64,000 bases of DNA, from assembly GCA_022509065.1 (NCBI GenBank), contig JAFLTY010000002.1, positions 1 through 64,000 of the forward strand, given 5' to 3'. The notes below the pieces were generated by a model, which worked only from the letters and a program-made list of their open reading frames with translations, had not been told where the DNA came from and made no database searches. Source of the DNA: Muribaculaceae bacterium. GTDB lineage: Bacteria > Bacteroidota > Bacteroidia > Bacteroidales > Muribaculaceae. Both the position numbers and the translations under genes were made by a program. This document shows positions 55,596 to 64,000 of this stretch, one piece after another (the first letter of the stretch is position 1; each line of letters begins with the position of its first letter).

Positions 55596-56321
55596 ATGAA
55601 GATTAACAGACAAAGCAATATATATACGCTTGTTTACATCATAATCATTGTGGTTATTGTTGGAACCGTTCTTGCTGTGACCTCAATGTCACTGAAGGAC
55701 AAGCAAGAGGTCAATGCCGATGCAGACAAGATGAAACAAATACTGGCGTCGGTTCATGTAGTCACTGATGACACCAACGTCCACGAAAAGTACAATGAAT
55801 TGATAGTGTCAACACCTGTTGTTGACTATCAAGGTAATGTAATAGGTGAGGATGCTTTTGAAATCGACGTTCAGAAGGAGTCTAAAATAAAGGATATAAC
55901 CCAAAGAAAATTGCCGGTCTATGTCTGTAATCTGGGTGTCAAAGGTGTGAAGTATATCTTACCTGTGTACGGAAACGGCCTCTGGGGTCCCATTTGGGGC
56001 TATATAGCTGTTGACAGCGACGGATCAAATATATATGGAGCTTTTTTCGCGCACCAAGGAGAAACTCCAGGCCTGGGAGCCGAAATTGAAAAGCCGGCTT
56101 TCAGCAATCAGTTTGATGGTAAGCAGTTGTTCAAGAACGGACGTTTTTTGCCCGTAGCCGTCATCAAAAAAGGACAGAAGGTGACGAACGGCGAGGATTA
56201 TGTCGACGCTGTGTCGGGTGGCACTATCACCAGTAAAGGTGTAAGTGCAATGCTTGACGACTGTCTTAAGCCTTACGAGGCTTATCTTGAAAGGATAGCT
56301 GTCGAATCACAAAACAGTTGA
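55596..56321 (+). CDS. nqrC: NQR subunit C
   Basis: A 241-residue subunit with one N-terminal membrane helix (about residues 9-30) and a periplasmic FMN-binding domain. The covalent flavin motif SGGTITS is present near residue 208. It is 16 bp after nqrB. Confidence 0.95.
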   Translation: MKINRQSNIYTLVYIIIIVVIVGTVLAVTSMSLKDKQEVNADADKMKQILASVHVVTDDTNVHEKYNELIVSTPVVDYQGNVIGEDAFEIDVQKESKIKDITQRKLPVYVCNLGVKGVKYILPVYGNGLWGPIWGYIAVDSDGSNIYGAFFAHQGETPGLGAEIEKPAFSNQFDGKQLFKNGRFLPVAVIKKGQKVTNGEDYVDAVSGGTITSKGVSAMLDDCLKPYEAYLERIAVESQNS

Positions 56322-56328
56322 GAAGATT

Positions 56329-56952
56329 ATGGCAGAAAAAATAAATTACAAAAAAGTATTTTTAAATCCATTGTCAAAAGACAATCCTGTCATTGTCCAG
56401 ATTCTGGGTATATGCTCGGCTTTAGCGGTGACCGCACAGCTCGAACCCGCTATGGTGATGGGATTGTCTGTGATTGCCATTCTGGCTTTTTCGAATGTGA
56501 TTATCAGTGTGATACGAAAGACTATTCCCGCCAACGTTCGCATTATCGTGCAACTGGTTGTGGTGGCGGCTCTTGTAGTCGTAGTCAATCAACTGTTATT
56601 GGCTTATGCATACGATGTGAGCAAAGAGTTGTCAGTATTCATAGGCCTAATCATTACCAACTGCATTTTGATGGGTCGTTTGGAGGCATTTGCCATGAGT
56701 AATAAGCCGTGGCCATCATTTCTTGACGGTATAGGCAACGGCATAGGCTACACAATAATCCTTATAATAGTCGCTTTTTTCCGCGAACTTTTTGGCTCGG
56801 GCACACTTTTTGGATGTCAGATAGTTCCACAGTCGTGGTACGATGCGGGATATGTCAACAACGGTCTGATGATACTGCCGCCCATGGCTCTCATTGTCGT
56901 TGCATGTGTCATTTGGGTACACCGCTCGTATCACAAGGAGTTAAACGAATAA
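56329..56952 (+). CDS. nqrD: NQR subunit D
   Basis: A 207-residue membrane subunit with six helices, including the LGICSALAVTAQLEPAMVMGL half-helix with its Cys ligand for the membrane Fe site, and IGLIITNCILMGRLEAFAM with the second. Paralogous to NqrE. It is 7 bp after nqrC. Confidence 0.95.
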   Translation: MAEKINYKKVFLNPLSKDNPVIVQILGICSALAVTAQLEPAMVMGLSVIAILAFSNVIISVIRKTIPANVRIIVQLVVVAALVVVVNQLLLAYAYDVSKELSVFIGLIITNCILMGRLEAFAMSNKPWPSFLDGIGNGIGYTIILIIVAFFRELFGSGTLFGCQIVPQSWYDAGYVNNGLMILPPMALIVVACVIWVHRSYHKELNE

Positions 56953-56956
56953 CGTT

Positions 56957-57574
56957 ATGGAAGAATTCAATGTCTTTATACGGTCGATATTTGTCGACAA
57001 TATGATATTTGCCTATTTTCTGGGCATGTGTTCTTTTCTTGCGGTGAGTAAGAATGTGCGTACCGCCTTCGGGCTTGGTATAGCCGTCACATTCATGTTG
57101 ACCATCACGTTGCCCATCAACTATTTGTTAGACACCTATGTACTTAAAGCCGGAGCTCTTTCATGGCTTGGCGCTGAGTTCGCCGGCATCGACCTGTCAT
57201 TTTTGTCTTTGATAATGTTCATCGCTGTTATCGCTTCGATGACCCAATTGGTCGAAATGGCGGTAGAGAAATATTCGCCGTCGTTATATGCCTCCTTGGG
57301 AATATTTCTCCCGCTTATTGCTGTTAACTGTGCCATCCTGGGAGGATCGCTTTTTATGGAACAACGCGATTTTCCGAATATAGGAACAGCGATATTCGCC
57401 GGAGCAGGGTGGGGCATCGGTTGGTTGCTCGCTATCGTGGCTATTGCCGCCATACGGGAACGACTCCAGTCTCATTCAAATATACCAAAGCCCTTGCGCG
57501 GAGTGGGTATCACTTTTATCATCACCGCGTTGATGGGGATAGCTTTCATGAGTTTTCTCGGTATCAAAATTTGA
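56957..57574 (+). CDS. nqrE: NQR subunit E
   Basis: A 205-residue membrane subunit, inverted paralogue of NqrD: FAYFLGMCSFLAVSKNVRTAFGLG and PLIAVNCAILGGSLFM supply the Cys ligands. It is 4 bp after nqrD and 6 bp before nqrF. Confidence 0.95.
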   Translation: MEEFNVFIRSIFVDNMIFAYFLGMCSFLAVSKNVRTAFGLGIAVTFMLTITLPINYLLDTYVLKAGALSWLGAEFAGIDLSFLSLIMFIAVIASMTQLVEMAVEKYSPSLYASLGIFLPLIAVNCAILGGSLFMEQRDFPNIGTAIFAGAGWGIGWLLAIVAIAAIRERLQSHSNIPKPLRGVGITFIITALMGIAFMSFLGIKI

Positions 57575-57580
57575 GTCTCT

Positions 57581-58885
57581 ATGTTACCCAATATATTATT
57601 ATCCGCTGAGAGCATGTCGTCGCTGACAGTCTATACGTCGGTAGCGATATTTCTTGTTATCACCATTTTGCTTGTGGCCATTTTGCTTGTGGCCAAACGC
57701 TTTCTTGTACGAACCGGCGATGTTACGGTGACTATTAACCATGACGATAAACTGCAGGTGCCTTCAGGCGAATCGCTTCTTTCAGCGTTAAGCGAGAAAG
57801 ACATACATCTGCCGTCGGCGTGCGGTGGCAAAGGAAGTTGCGCTCAGTGTAAAGTACAGGTCGAAAGCGGCGCTGGAGATATTTTGCCAACCGAGGTTGT
57901 TCATTTCTCTCGCCGTCAGATAAACGAAGGATGGCGATTGGGATGTCAAGTAAAGGTAAAAGAGGATCTCGAAATCACTTTGCCGCCATCGATAATGAAT
58001 ATTAAAGAATGGGACTGCGAGGTCATCTCGAATCGCAACGTTGCTACCTTCATGAAAGAGTTCATAGTGGCGCTTCCCCCCGGCGAACACATGGACTTTG
58101 TGCCCGGTTCGTATGCCCAGATACGTATTCCGGCATACGATATCGATTATGACAGAGACATCGATAAAAGCCTGATTGGCGAGGCCTATCTGCCTGCATG
58201 GGAAAAGTTCGGGCTCTTCGGCCTTAAGTGCCATAACAGCGAACCCACAGTCCGCGCCTATTCGATGGCCAACTATCCGGCCGAAGGCGACCGCATCATG
58301 CTGACCGTGCGCATCGCCACCCCTCCCTTTAAACCCAAGCCACAGGTCGGCTTCATGGACGTGCCTCCCGGCATAGCATCGACATATATCTTCTCGCTAC
58401 GCCCCGGCGACCATGTGCTGATGAGCGGCCCCTACGGAGATTTCCACCCCATTTTCGATTCGAAAGCCGAGATGATGTGGATAGGCGGCGGCGCAGGCAT
58501 GGCACCACTGCGCGCTCAAATCATGCACATGACACGCACCCTCGACACTCGCGACCGCGATATGCATTATTTCTACGGAGCTCGCGCGCTCAACGAAGTT
58601 TTCTATCTGGAAGATTTCCTGCAGCTTGAAAAAGACTTTGATAACTTCCATTTCCATCTGGCGCTCGACCGCCCCGATCCTGCTGCCGACGAAGCCGGTG
58701 TCAAGTACACCCCGGGCTTTGTCCACCAAGTCATCTATGACACCTATCTCAAGAACCACGAGAGCCCCGAGGACATCGAGTATTACATGTGCGGCCCCGG
58801 TCCGATGAGCAACGCCGTCAACAACATGCTGTACGACCTTGGCGTCGAACCCACATCGATACACTACGACAACTTCGGCGCCTAA
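57581..58885 (+). CDS. nqrF: NQR subunit F (NADH dehydrogenase subunit)
   Basis: A 434-residue electron-input subunit. It has an N-terminal membrane helix (about residues 16-40), a 2Fe-2S ferredoxin domain with PSACGGKGSCAQCKV and the later Cys in RLGCQVKV, an FAD domain with VRAYSMANYP, and an NADH domain with GGGAGMAPLRAQI. It accepts hydride from NADH. A second ATG at codon 11 (57611) is an alternative start. The 3' half uses clearly more C-ending codons than the 5' half and the rest of the operon. Confidence 0.95.
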   Translation: MLPNILLSAESMSSLTVYTSVAIFLVITILLVAILLVAKRFLVRTGDVTVTINHDDKLQVPSGESLLSALSEKDIHLPSACGGKGSCAQCKVQVESGAGDILPTEVVHFSRRQINEGWRLGCQVKVKEDLEITLPPSIMNIKEWDCEVISNRNVATFMKEFIVALPPGEHMDFVPGSYAQIRIPAYDIDYDRDIDKSLIGEAYLPAWEKFGLFGLKCHNSEPTVRAYSMANYPAEGDRIMLTVRIATPPFKPKPQVGFMDVPPGIASTYIFSLRPGDHVLMSGPYGDFHPIFDSKAEMMWIGGGAGMAPLRAQIMHMTRTLDTRDRDMHYFYGARALNEVFYLEDFLQLEKDFDNFHFHLALDRPDPAADEAGVKYTPGFVHQVIYDTYLKNHESPEDIEYYMCGPGPMSNAVNNMLYDLGVEPTSIHYDNFGA

Positions 58886-58968
58886 CCCCTCACCTTTGGC
58901 TTCCTGTCCGTTCCTAAGAATCCCACCCTTCAGTTCAACATCCTCAAACAACATCCTCAGACACCACT

Positions 58969-59072
58969 CTCTGAGACACTACTTTGAGGCACTTACCCAC
59001 ATTCTCTGAGACACTACCTCACATTCTCTGAGACACTACCTCTGAGACACTTACCCACATTCTCTGAGACAC
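58969..59072. repeat. Cluster of five CTCTGAGACAC repeats
   Basis: CTCTGAGACAC starts at 58969, 59004, 59026, 59040 and 59062 (spacings 35, 22, 14 and 22), joined by related ACTACCT and ACTTACCCACATT segments. It lies in the 313-bp gap between nqrF and the polysaccharide operon, which also contains the terminator at 59107-59150 and no gene. Confidence 0.75.
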
Positions 59073-59106
59073 AATCAGTTCGGTCAGCTACAACACCAGA
59101 CTTCCC

Positions 59107-59150
59107 CAAAAAGAAAGCGCTTGCGCAGCCCATAAGCCTACACAAGCGCT
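59107..59150 (-). terminator. Terminator of the polysaccharide operon
   Basis: Perfect 8-bp arms AGCGCTTG/CAAGCGCT, with further pairing inside the loop, are followed on the minus strand by TTCTTTTT. It lies about 50 bp after the last gene of the operon and may also stop nqr transcripts from the other side. Confidence 0.65.
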
Positions 59151-59198
59151 CCACTTTCTATATCTTCTATATCTATTATTTATCTAGGGGTCACTGAC

Positions 59199-59786
59199 CT
59201 ATTTTCTGATAGCATTGAATGTGCTGAAAATAAGTTTGATATCATACCAAAAGCCGGCTTTTTTAACGTATTCGAGATCCAATTTCAACTTATCTTGCAT
59301 AACTTGTTCGATATAAGCCTGTTCTGGATCGGAGGCTGCTGCCAAGACATCGTTTTCGTTACGATATCTGATTGAAGCAAGAGATGTTATTCCCGGTCGA
59401 ACCTTGAGAACCTCCATTTGTTCTTGTGTATACATATTGACGTATTTACGCACCTCGGGTCGTGGCCCTACAAGGCTCATGTCGCCTTTGAATACATTAA
59501 TGAGTTGAGGCAGTTCGTCCAGTTTGTATTTACGAATATAATAACCTGAACGAGTTACTCTCGGGTCACGTCCCCCGATCGTTATAAGGCTTCCCTTGTC
59601 CGAATCGGGACGCATTGAACGAAATTTAAACAGTCGGAAATCTTTGTTTCCACGACCCACTCTGGTTTGTCGATAAAAGACCGGACCTTTTGAATCAGTT
59701 TTTATCCAAACAGCTAAAATCAAGAAGACTGGGCTCAAAGCGACAAGACCCAAACCGCTTGCTGTAATGTCGAAAATACGTTTCAA
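59199..59786 (-). CDS. Undecaprenyl-phosphate sugar phosphotransferase (small, PglC-like)
   Basis: A 195-residue bacterial sugar transferase with one N-terminal membrane segment (about residues 10-32) and the catalytic region KFRSMRPDSDKG, RKYKLDELPQLINVFKGDMSLVGPRPE. It transfers a sugar phosphate to the undecaprenyl carrier, the first step of a surface glycan. It lacks the extra membrane domain of WbaP/WcaJ, like PglC. It overlaps the aminotransferase gene by four bases and ends the operon. Confidence 0.9.
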   Translation of the reverse strand: MKRIFDITASGLGLVALSPVFLILAVWIKTDSKGPVFYRQTRVGRGNKDFRLFKFRSMRPDSDKGSLITIGGRDPRVTRSGYYIRKYKLDELPQLINVFKGDMSLVGPRPEVRKYVNMYTQEQMEVLKVRPGITSLASIRYRNENDVLAAASDPEQAYIEQVMQDKLKLDLEYVKKAGFWYDIKLIFSTFNAIRK

Positions 59787-61024
59787 AGTTTCGATATAAT
59801 ATCAATGAAGTTGTCAAGAATATACTGCACCTCATCGTCCGTGAGACGGGTATGTAGAGGTAAAGTCATCTCATTGTGGTATTGATTGAATGCATTCGGG
59901 AAATCCTTTATATCATATCCCATTGCCTTATAAGCCGTCATCATAGGCAACGGTTTATAATGCACATTGGTTGCAATGCCTCGCTCGGCCATTTTTACTA
60001 TCACATCGTTACGTTGCTCAGTTGTCGCATCAAGCAGCCGGACTAGATAAAGGTGACCGCTTGAGCTGTGTTCGTTACTATAGTGATTGAGCACTTGTAC
60101 ATTATAAGGTTCCAATGCTACGTTATAACGTTCAATTAGTTGTCGGCGCCGACGCATCATCTCGGGGTAACGTTTCAATTGGGCAAGACCGATTCCTGCC
60201 ATAATATCGGTCATGTTACATTTGTACCAGGTTCCGATGATGTCATACTCCCAACCTCCGAGTTTAGATTTGGCCAAGGCATCCTTGTTTTGACCGTGCA
60301 GAGATAACAATTGCAAGTGTTTGTATATGTCCATATCTGACACGCCATTAATTTTACGCCATGTCAAAGCGCCACCCTCTGCCGTTGTCAAGTTCTTGAC
60401 AGCGTGAAACGAGAAAGATGTGAAGTCAGCAATCTCGCCGCACATCAACCCATGACGCATGGCTCCGAAAGCATGTGCAGCATCGGCAATGACGATACAG
60501 CGACCGAATGCTTTCTGAATGTCATTTGATGGGTGGAATAGATGTTTTTTAGCTTCGACAGCAGCAAATACCTTATCGTAATCGGCCACTATACCGGCAA
60601 GATCGACAGGCATAATAGCCTTGGTTCGCTCGGTAATTGCGTCAGACAATCTATCATAATCCATCTCGAAAGACTCTGGAGCACAATCAACCATGACAGG
60701 GAAAGCGCCAACGTGACACACTGCACTTGCCGTTGCTGTATATGTATAAGCCGGTACTATCACCTCATCGCCTTCGCCGATGCCCAACACGCGTAACGCC
60801 AACTCCATGCATGCCGTAGCCGAGTTGAGACACACTGTCGTGGGGAGCGACATTCCGTTTTCATCATTGCGAGCCGTCTGGCAACATATCGAAATAAGAT
60901 GCTCAAACTCTTTTGTCTTAGGACCGGTTGTGATCCATCCCGACTTCATGGCTTCGATGACCTCGTTCACTTCACCCTCCGACATATCTGGAGGTGAAAA
61001 CGGTATATTCCTCTTATTTGTCAT
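59783..61024 (-). CDS. DegT/DnrJ/EryC1/StrS family sugar aminotransferase
   Basis: A 413-residue PLP enzyme that aminates a nucleotide-linked keto-sugar. Family features: IPFSPPDMSEGEVNEVIEAMKSGWITTGPKT, AHAFGAM, the PLP-lysine region SFSFHAVKNLTTAEGGAL, and YKCNMTDIMAGIGLAQLKR. It forms one operon with the flanking glycan genes. The sugar made is unknown; with PglC-like transferases such enzymes often supply a diamino or 4-amino sugar. Confidence 0.9.
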   Translation of the reverse strand: MTNKRNIPFSPPDMSEGEVNEVIEAMKSGWITTGPKTKEFEHLISICCQTARNDENGMSLPTTVCLNSATACMELALRVLGIGEGDEVIVPAYTYTATASAVCHVGAFPVMVDCAPESFEMDYDRLSDAITERTKAIMPVDLAGIVADYDKVFAAVEAKKHLFHPSNDIQKAFGRCIVIADAAHAFGAMRHGLMCGEIADFTSFSFHAVKNLTTAEGGALTWRKINGVSDMDIYKHLQLLSLHGQNKDALAKSKLGGWEYDIIGTWYKCNMTDIMAGIGLAQLKRYPEMMRRRRQLIERYNVALEPYNVQVLNHYSNEHSSSGHLYLVRLLDATTEQRNDVIVKMAERGIATNVHYKPLPMMTAYKAMGYDIKDFPNAFNQYHNEMTLPLHTRLTDDEVQYILDNFIDIISKL

Positions 61025-61029
61025 AATGA

Positions 61030-62229
61030 TTAATTTAAATTCGCTTCTAAGAACTTGTTCAATTGAACAATCTGTTTTGGTCTGTTAAAATTATTATTTG
61101 CTGCTTGACGACAGTTGTTACTCATTTTTTGTAACATCTCTCTGTCCATTGACGCATTTTTTATTATATTTCTTAGCGATGTAAAATCTTTGGAGTGTAT
61201 TATAAAACCTAATTTATGGTCTTTGATTATTTTAGCTCCTTCACCTTCGCCAATGAAGAGTATTGGTAAACCCGCAGCCATCGCTTCATAAATTTTAGAT
61301 GGAACGGCTCCAAATATATTTTTAACCAATGGCACAAGAGCCATATCAGCTCCCATTAATATTAAAGGAAGTTCTTCTCTTGTTACTACTCCATGATAAA
61401 AGATCCCGTTTTCGGGATTTGCTTCTATCAAATTCATAATCTCCTTCTGTTCACCGCCATTTCCATAAATATGAAATTCCGCGCCTAATTCTTTAAAATT
61501 GATAGATCGACAAATATCTGCTATGCCCTGAGCATAACCTAATAAACCAGCATATATAATTTTAATGTTGCTATTTTTGTCATTTGGTTTTTTTAATGAC
61601 AAATCAAATCTTGTAGGATCTACTCCGTTCCTGAATAAATACGTTAATTTTCCTCCATGTTTCGAAATATAATCAACAATTTCTTCAGATTGACCCATTG
61701 CAATATCTGAATGGGTATAAATGTTTCTTTCAAGTTTTTCAAGAAGTCGGTATATGCGACCTTCCGATATCGCTCCGAGTTCTTTAGCCGATAACGGCCA
61801 CAAATCTGAAATGTTGGCTATAAATTTTGCCCCAATAAATTTTGACAACCATCTTCCCGTCCATGCTAAAGTTAAGGGCGGACTTTCTACAATTAAATAG
61901 TCAAGTTTCTTTCTTCTAAGATATGATAAACTGAAAAAAGATGTTATTGAAAACGAAAGCATGTTCCATATTCTAGGAATGGTTTTTCTAGAATTTGAGG
62001 CATAGAGCCAATATCGCTTAATTTCGGTACCCTCAATATCTTCTTTATATGTGAATTTCTTTTTGTATTTATCAAAGATTTTTCCGGAAGGATAATTGGG
62101 CATTCCTGTAACTACGTAAATTTCATTTCCCAGATTTTGTAATCCTTGCACCAATTCATATAAGCGGTTTTGAGCTGCCCCCATTTCCGGTTTAAAATAT
62201 TGTGTAAGTATTCCGATTCGCATAATCAA
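61030..62229 (-). CDS. GT4 family glycosyltransferase (WbuB-like)
   Basis: A 399-residue glycosyltransferase with an N-terminal [23 protein letters not shown] and C-terminal GT4 nucleotide-sugar region ([31 protein letters not shown]). It is close in layout to WbuB, which adds an N-acetylated amino sugar during O-antigen synthesis. The gene is clearly AT-richer than its neighbours, common for transferred glycan genes. It overlaps wecB by four bases; a start at the third codon is possible. Confidence 0.85.
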   Translation of the reverse strand: MIMRIGILTQYFKPEMGAAQNRLYELVQGLQNLGNEIYVVTGMPNYPSGKIFDKYKKKFTYKEDIEGTEIKRYWLYASNSRKTIPRIWNMLSFSITSFFSLSYLRRKKLDYLIVESPPLTLAWTGRWLSKFIGAKFIANISDLWPLSAKELGAISEGRIYRLLEKLERNIYTHSDIAMGQSEEIVDYISKHGGKLTYLFRNGVDPTRFDLSLKKPNDKNSNIKIIYAGLLGYAQGIADICRSINFKELGAEFHIYGNGGEQKEIMNLIEANPENGIFYHGVVTREELPLILMGADMALVPLVKNIFGAVPSKIYEAMAAGLPILFIGEGEGAKIIKDHKLGFIIHSKDFTSLRNIIKNASMDREMLQKMSNNCRQAANNNFNRPKQIVQLNKFLEANLN

Positions 62230-63377
62230 CCTAATTTTGACACTATTCTTTCGCAGGCCTGACCGTCCCCGTATGGGTTGATGGCTTGCGACATTTGGTT
62301 GTAATGATCAGGGTTGTCAATTAGCGAAGATACTTCGTTGACAATACGGTCGTAGTCGGTGCCAACAAGACGTACTGTCCCGGCTTCGAGAGCTTCGGGG
62401 CGTTCTGTCGTGTCTCGCATCACTAATACCGGTTTGCCAAGGCCTGGCGCTTCCTCTTGAATACCTCCGCTGTCTGTCAAGACAATATGAGCCTTTTCCA
62501 TCAGAAAGACAAAAGATAGGTATTCAAGTGGTTCGATAAAGAACATATTACCTAAGTTGGATAGATCTTCCCCGAACACATCGTGTATGGGTCGGCGCAC
62601 GTTGGGATTGAGGTGCATCGGATAGACAAAATCAGTGTCAGGATACTTCTCGGTAAGCGTTTTTATAGCCTTACACATGGAGATAAATCCATCGCCGAAG
62701 TTTTCGCGACGGTGTCCTGTGATTAACACCAGTTTACGTCCTTTAGATAGTCGGTCAGTGTCGTATCCTGCCTTTCGTAGTTCGGCTTTCAGTTCATCAG
62801 CCAGCCTAGGGGTATTTTTAATTTTATCAACTACCCAATATAAGGCATCAATGACAGTGTTGCCGGTTACTGTTATTCTTTCCTTCGCGACTCCTTCATC
62901 AAGGAGGTTTTGACGACTTAACGGTGTCGGTGCAAAATGGTGTGAGGCTATGCGACCGGTCAGTTGACGGTTCATCTCCTCAGGCCACGGGCTGTATATG
63001 TTATGAGTTCGCAATCCGGCCTCGACATGTCCTACGGGAATCTGTCGGTAGAAAGCGGCCAGGGCGGCGGCTGTCGATGTTGTTGTGTCGCCGTGAACCA
63101 GGACGATATCGGGTTTCGCTTCGTCGAGGACATCACGCATGCCGATGATGACACGTGCCGTTACATCAAACAGGTCTTGTCCGGCTTGCATTATGTTGAG
63201 GTCGTAATCAGGCTTTATATCGAAAATGTCCAGCACCTGGTCAAGCATCTGTCGATGTTGTCCGGTCACGCAGACGACTGTATCGAAAGTCTCAGGGTGC
63301 TTTTGGAACTCCTTGACCAGTGGAGCCATTTTGATAGCTTCCGGACGAGTCCCGAAAACAAGCATTATCTTTTTCAT
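62226..63377 (-). CDS. wecB: UDP-N-acetylglucosamine 2-epimerase (non-hydrolysing)
   Basis: About 383 residues, starting [20 protein letters not shown] at 63377; an in-frame upstream start at 63425 would run into the preceding gene and adds 16 atypical residues. Motifs include [40 protein letters not shown] and [29 protein letters not shown]. It interconverts UDP-GlcNAc and UDP-ManNAc. wecC, the next enzyme of the path, is directly upstream. Confidence 0.95.
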   Translation of the reverse strand: MKKIMLVFGTRPEAIKMAPLVKEFQKHPETFDTVVCVTGQHRQMLDQVLDIFDIKPDYDLNIMQAGQDLFDVTARVIIGMRDVLDEAKPDIVLVHGDTTTSTAAALAAFYRQIPVGHVEAGLRTHNIYSPWPEEMNRQLTGRIASHHFAPTPLSRQNLLDEGVAKERITVTGNTVIDALYWVVDKIKNTPRLADELKAELRKAGYDTDRLSKGRKLVLITGHRRENFGDGFISMCKAIKTLTEKYPDTDFVYPMHLNPNVRRPIHDVFGEDLSNLGNMFFIEPLEYLSFVFLMEKAHIVLTDSGGIQEEAPGLGKPVLVMRDTTERPEALEAGTVRLVGTDYDRIVNEVSSLIDNPDHYNQMSQAINPYGDGQACERIVSKLG

Positions 63378-63381
63378 AGAA

Positions 63382-64000
63382 TTATTTTTTGAATATACCG
63401 CAGAAATCGAGTATAACTTTGTCATCCCTCCACGACAGCGTCTTAAACGGCGTATGAGCTGTTAAAAAGACTACAATGTCAGCTTTCTCGTATGCCTCTT
63501 TATAGTCAGTCAATTTGAATACATTATGCGATTTGACATTGGGTTCAACAACCAAAATGTCGGCATTATTGCAGTTTTGCATTACTGCCGAGACAATTTG
63601 TTTGGCGGGTGATTCGCGTAGATCGTCGATATCTGGTTTGAAGGCCAGTCCCATCATAGCTACAACAGGCTTACGATTGTTCTCAAGCTCGAATCTAAGC
63701 ATAGCATTTTTGACCTTTTCGGCACACCACAGAGCCTTGTAATTGTTGATTTCGCGCGCTTGTGCAATTATTTTTGCCTGTTCAGGAAATTCAGCTGTAA
63801 TGAAATACGGGTCGACAGCTATGCAATGACCCCCCACGCCACATCCGGGTTGCAAAATGTTGACTCGAGGATGTTTATTAGCTAAATTTATCAGATCCCA
63901 CACGTTAATACCCGCTTTGTCGCAGATAAGACTGAGTTCGTTAGCGAAAGCTATCTGCACGTCACGACTCGAGTTCTCGGTCAACTTACACATTTCTGCT
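63382..64000 (-). CDS. wecC: UDP-N-acetyl-D-mannosamine dehydrogenase (partial)
   Basis: The last ~205 residues of a UDP-glucose/GDP-mannose dehydrogenase family enzyme; the start lies beyond the window edge, where the frame remains open. Visible are [22 protein letters not shown], the active-site Cys in [16 protein letters not shown], and ALKPDID-like [16 protein letters not shown] in the C-terminal domain. It oxidises UDP-ManNAc to UDP-ManNAcA with NAD. The assignment to WecC over other family members rests on the adjacent wecB. Confidence 0.88.
   Translation of the reverse strand, partial: AEMCKLTENSSRDVQIAFANELSLICDKAGINVWDLINLANKHPRVNILQPGCGVGGHCIAVDPYFITAEFPEQAKIIAQAREINNYKALWCAEKVKNAMLRFELENNRKPVVAMMGLAFKPDIDDLRESPAKQIVSAVMQNCNNADILVVEPNVKSHNVFKLTDYKEAYEKADIVVFLTAHTPFKTLSWRDDKVILDFCGIFKK

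Noticed and set aside
58969-59072. CRISPR array
   Set aside because: The repeated unit is only 11 bp, spacers are 3-24 bp and related to each other, and no cas gene is in the window.

Overview
The window looks like a chromosomal segment of a gut-type Bacteroidales, probably Muribaculaceae or a close relative. The signs are a type V (Mfa/Fim-like) fimbrial locus, a six-gene Na+-pumping NADH:quinone oxidoreductase (NQR), a secreted protein with a type IX-like C-terminal sorting domain, DUF5063, and promoters of the Bacteroidetes form (TAnnTTTG at -7, often with TTTG 19-20 bases upstream) instead of Shine-Dalgarno-led genes. The family-level call is inference. There is no rRNA, prophage, insertion sequence or CRISPR array.

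Layout. 1-450: 3' part of a TetR regulator gene with a perfect 16-bp palindrome in front of it. 870-2363: four small envelope genes (two YtxH-like, one YqjE/holin-like, one small basic protein). 2441-6446 (minus): a housekeeping operon yicC, gmk, nadD, DUF5063, M18 aminopeptidase. 6943-22330 (plus): a 15-kb fimbrial locus with DUF3575 and DUF3868/OmpA-like accessory proteins, an Mfa1-like stalk protein, an Mfa2-like anchor and six further surface lipoproteins, of which the last three carry beta-helix-like C-terminal regions. It ends at a strong hairpin shared with the convergent malic enzyme gene. 22460-29319: malic enzyme, LpxH-like hydrolase, MIP18-type Fe-S factor, iron alcohol dehydrogenase, AlkD-like protein, a CBM9-like protein and a LysE exporter. 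Two intergenic spaces here each hold a candidate short transcript ending in an intrinsic terminator. 29501-37770: tRNA-Pro, groES-groEL, an orphan membrane protein, udk-lptB-nadE, and a secreted protein. 38038-43542 (minus): a heavy-metal RND efflux operon with a histidine-rich adaptor. 43706-51177 (minus): S41 protease and mfd, a thioredoxin-like lipoprotein and a HIT protein, then greA. 51768-58885 (plus): tcdA and nqrABCDEF. 59199-64000 (minus): a surface-polysaccharide operon with wecC, wecB, a GT4 glycosyltransferase, a sugar aminotransferase and an initiating sugar-phosphate transferase, running off the window end.

Functional links. Two enzymes of NAD synthesis (nadD, nadE) and the main NADH-oxidising pump (NQR) are present. 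LptB, the LpxH-like enzyme, the polysaccharide operon and the fimbrial locus all serve the cell surface. wecB and wecC make UDP-ManNAc and then UDP-ManNAcA, a likely building block for the glycan started by the sugar transferase.

The signals least explained by standard annotation are: the fimbrial locus with three fimbrillin/beta-helix proteins; two promoter-to-terminator small RNA candidates upstream of maeB and the alcohol dehydrogenase; a 26-bp triple tandem repeat in the maeB leader; a family of three dispersed palindromes; an array of CTCTGAGACAC repeats after nqrF; and a change in base composition inside nqrF.
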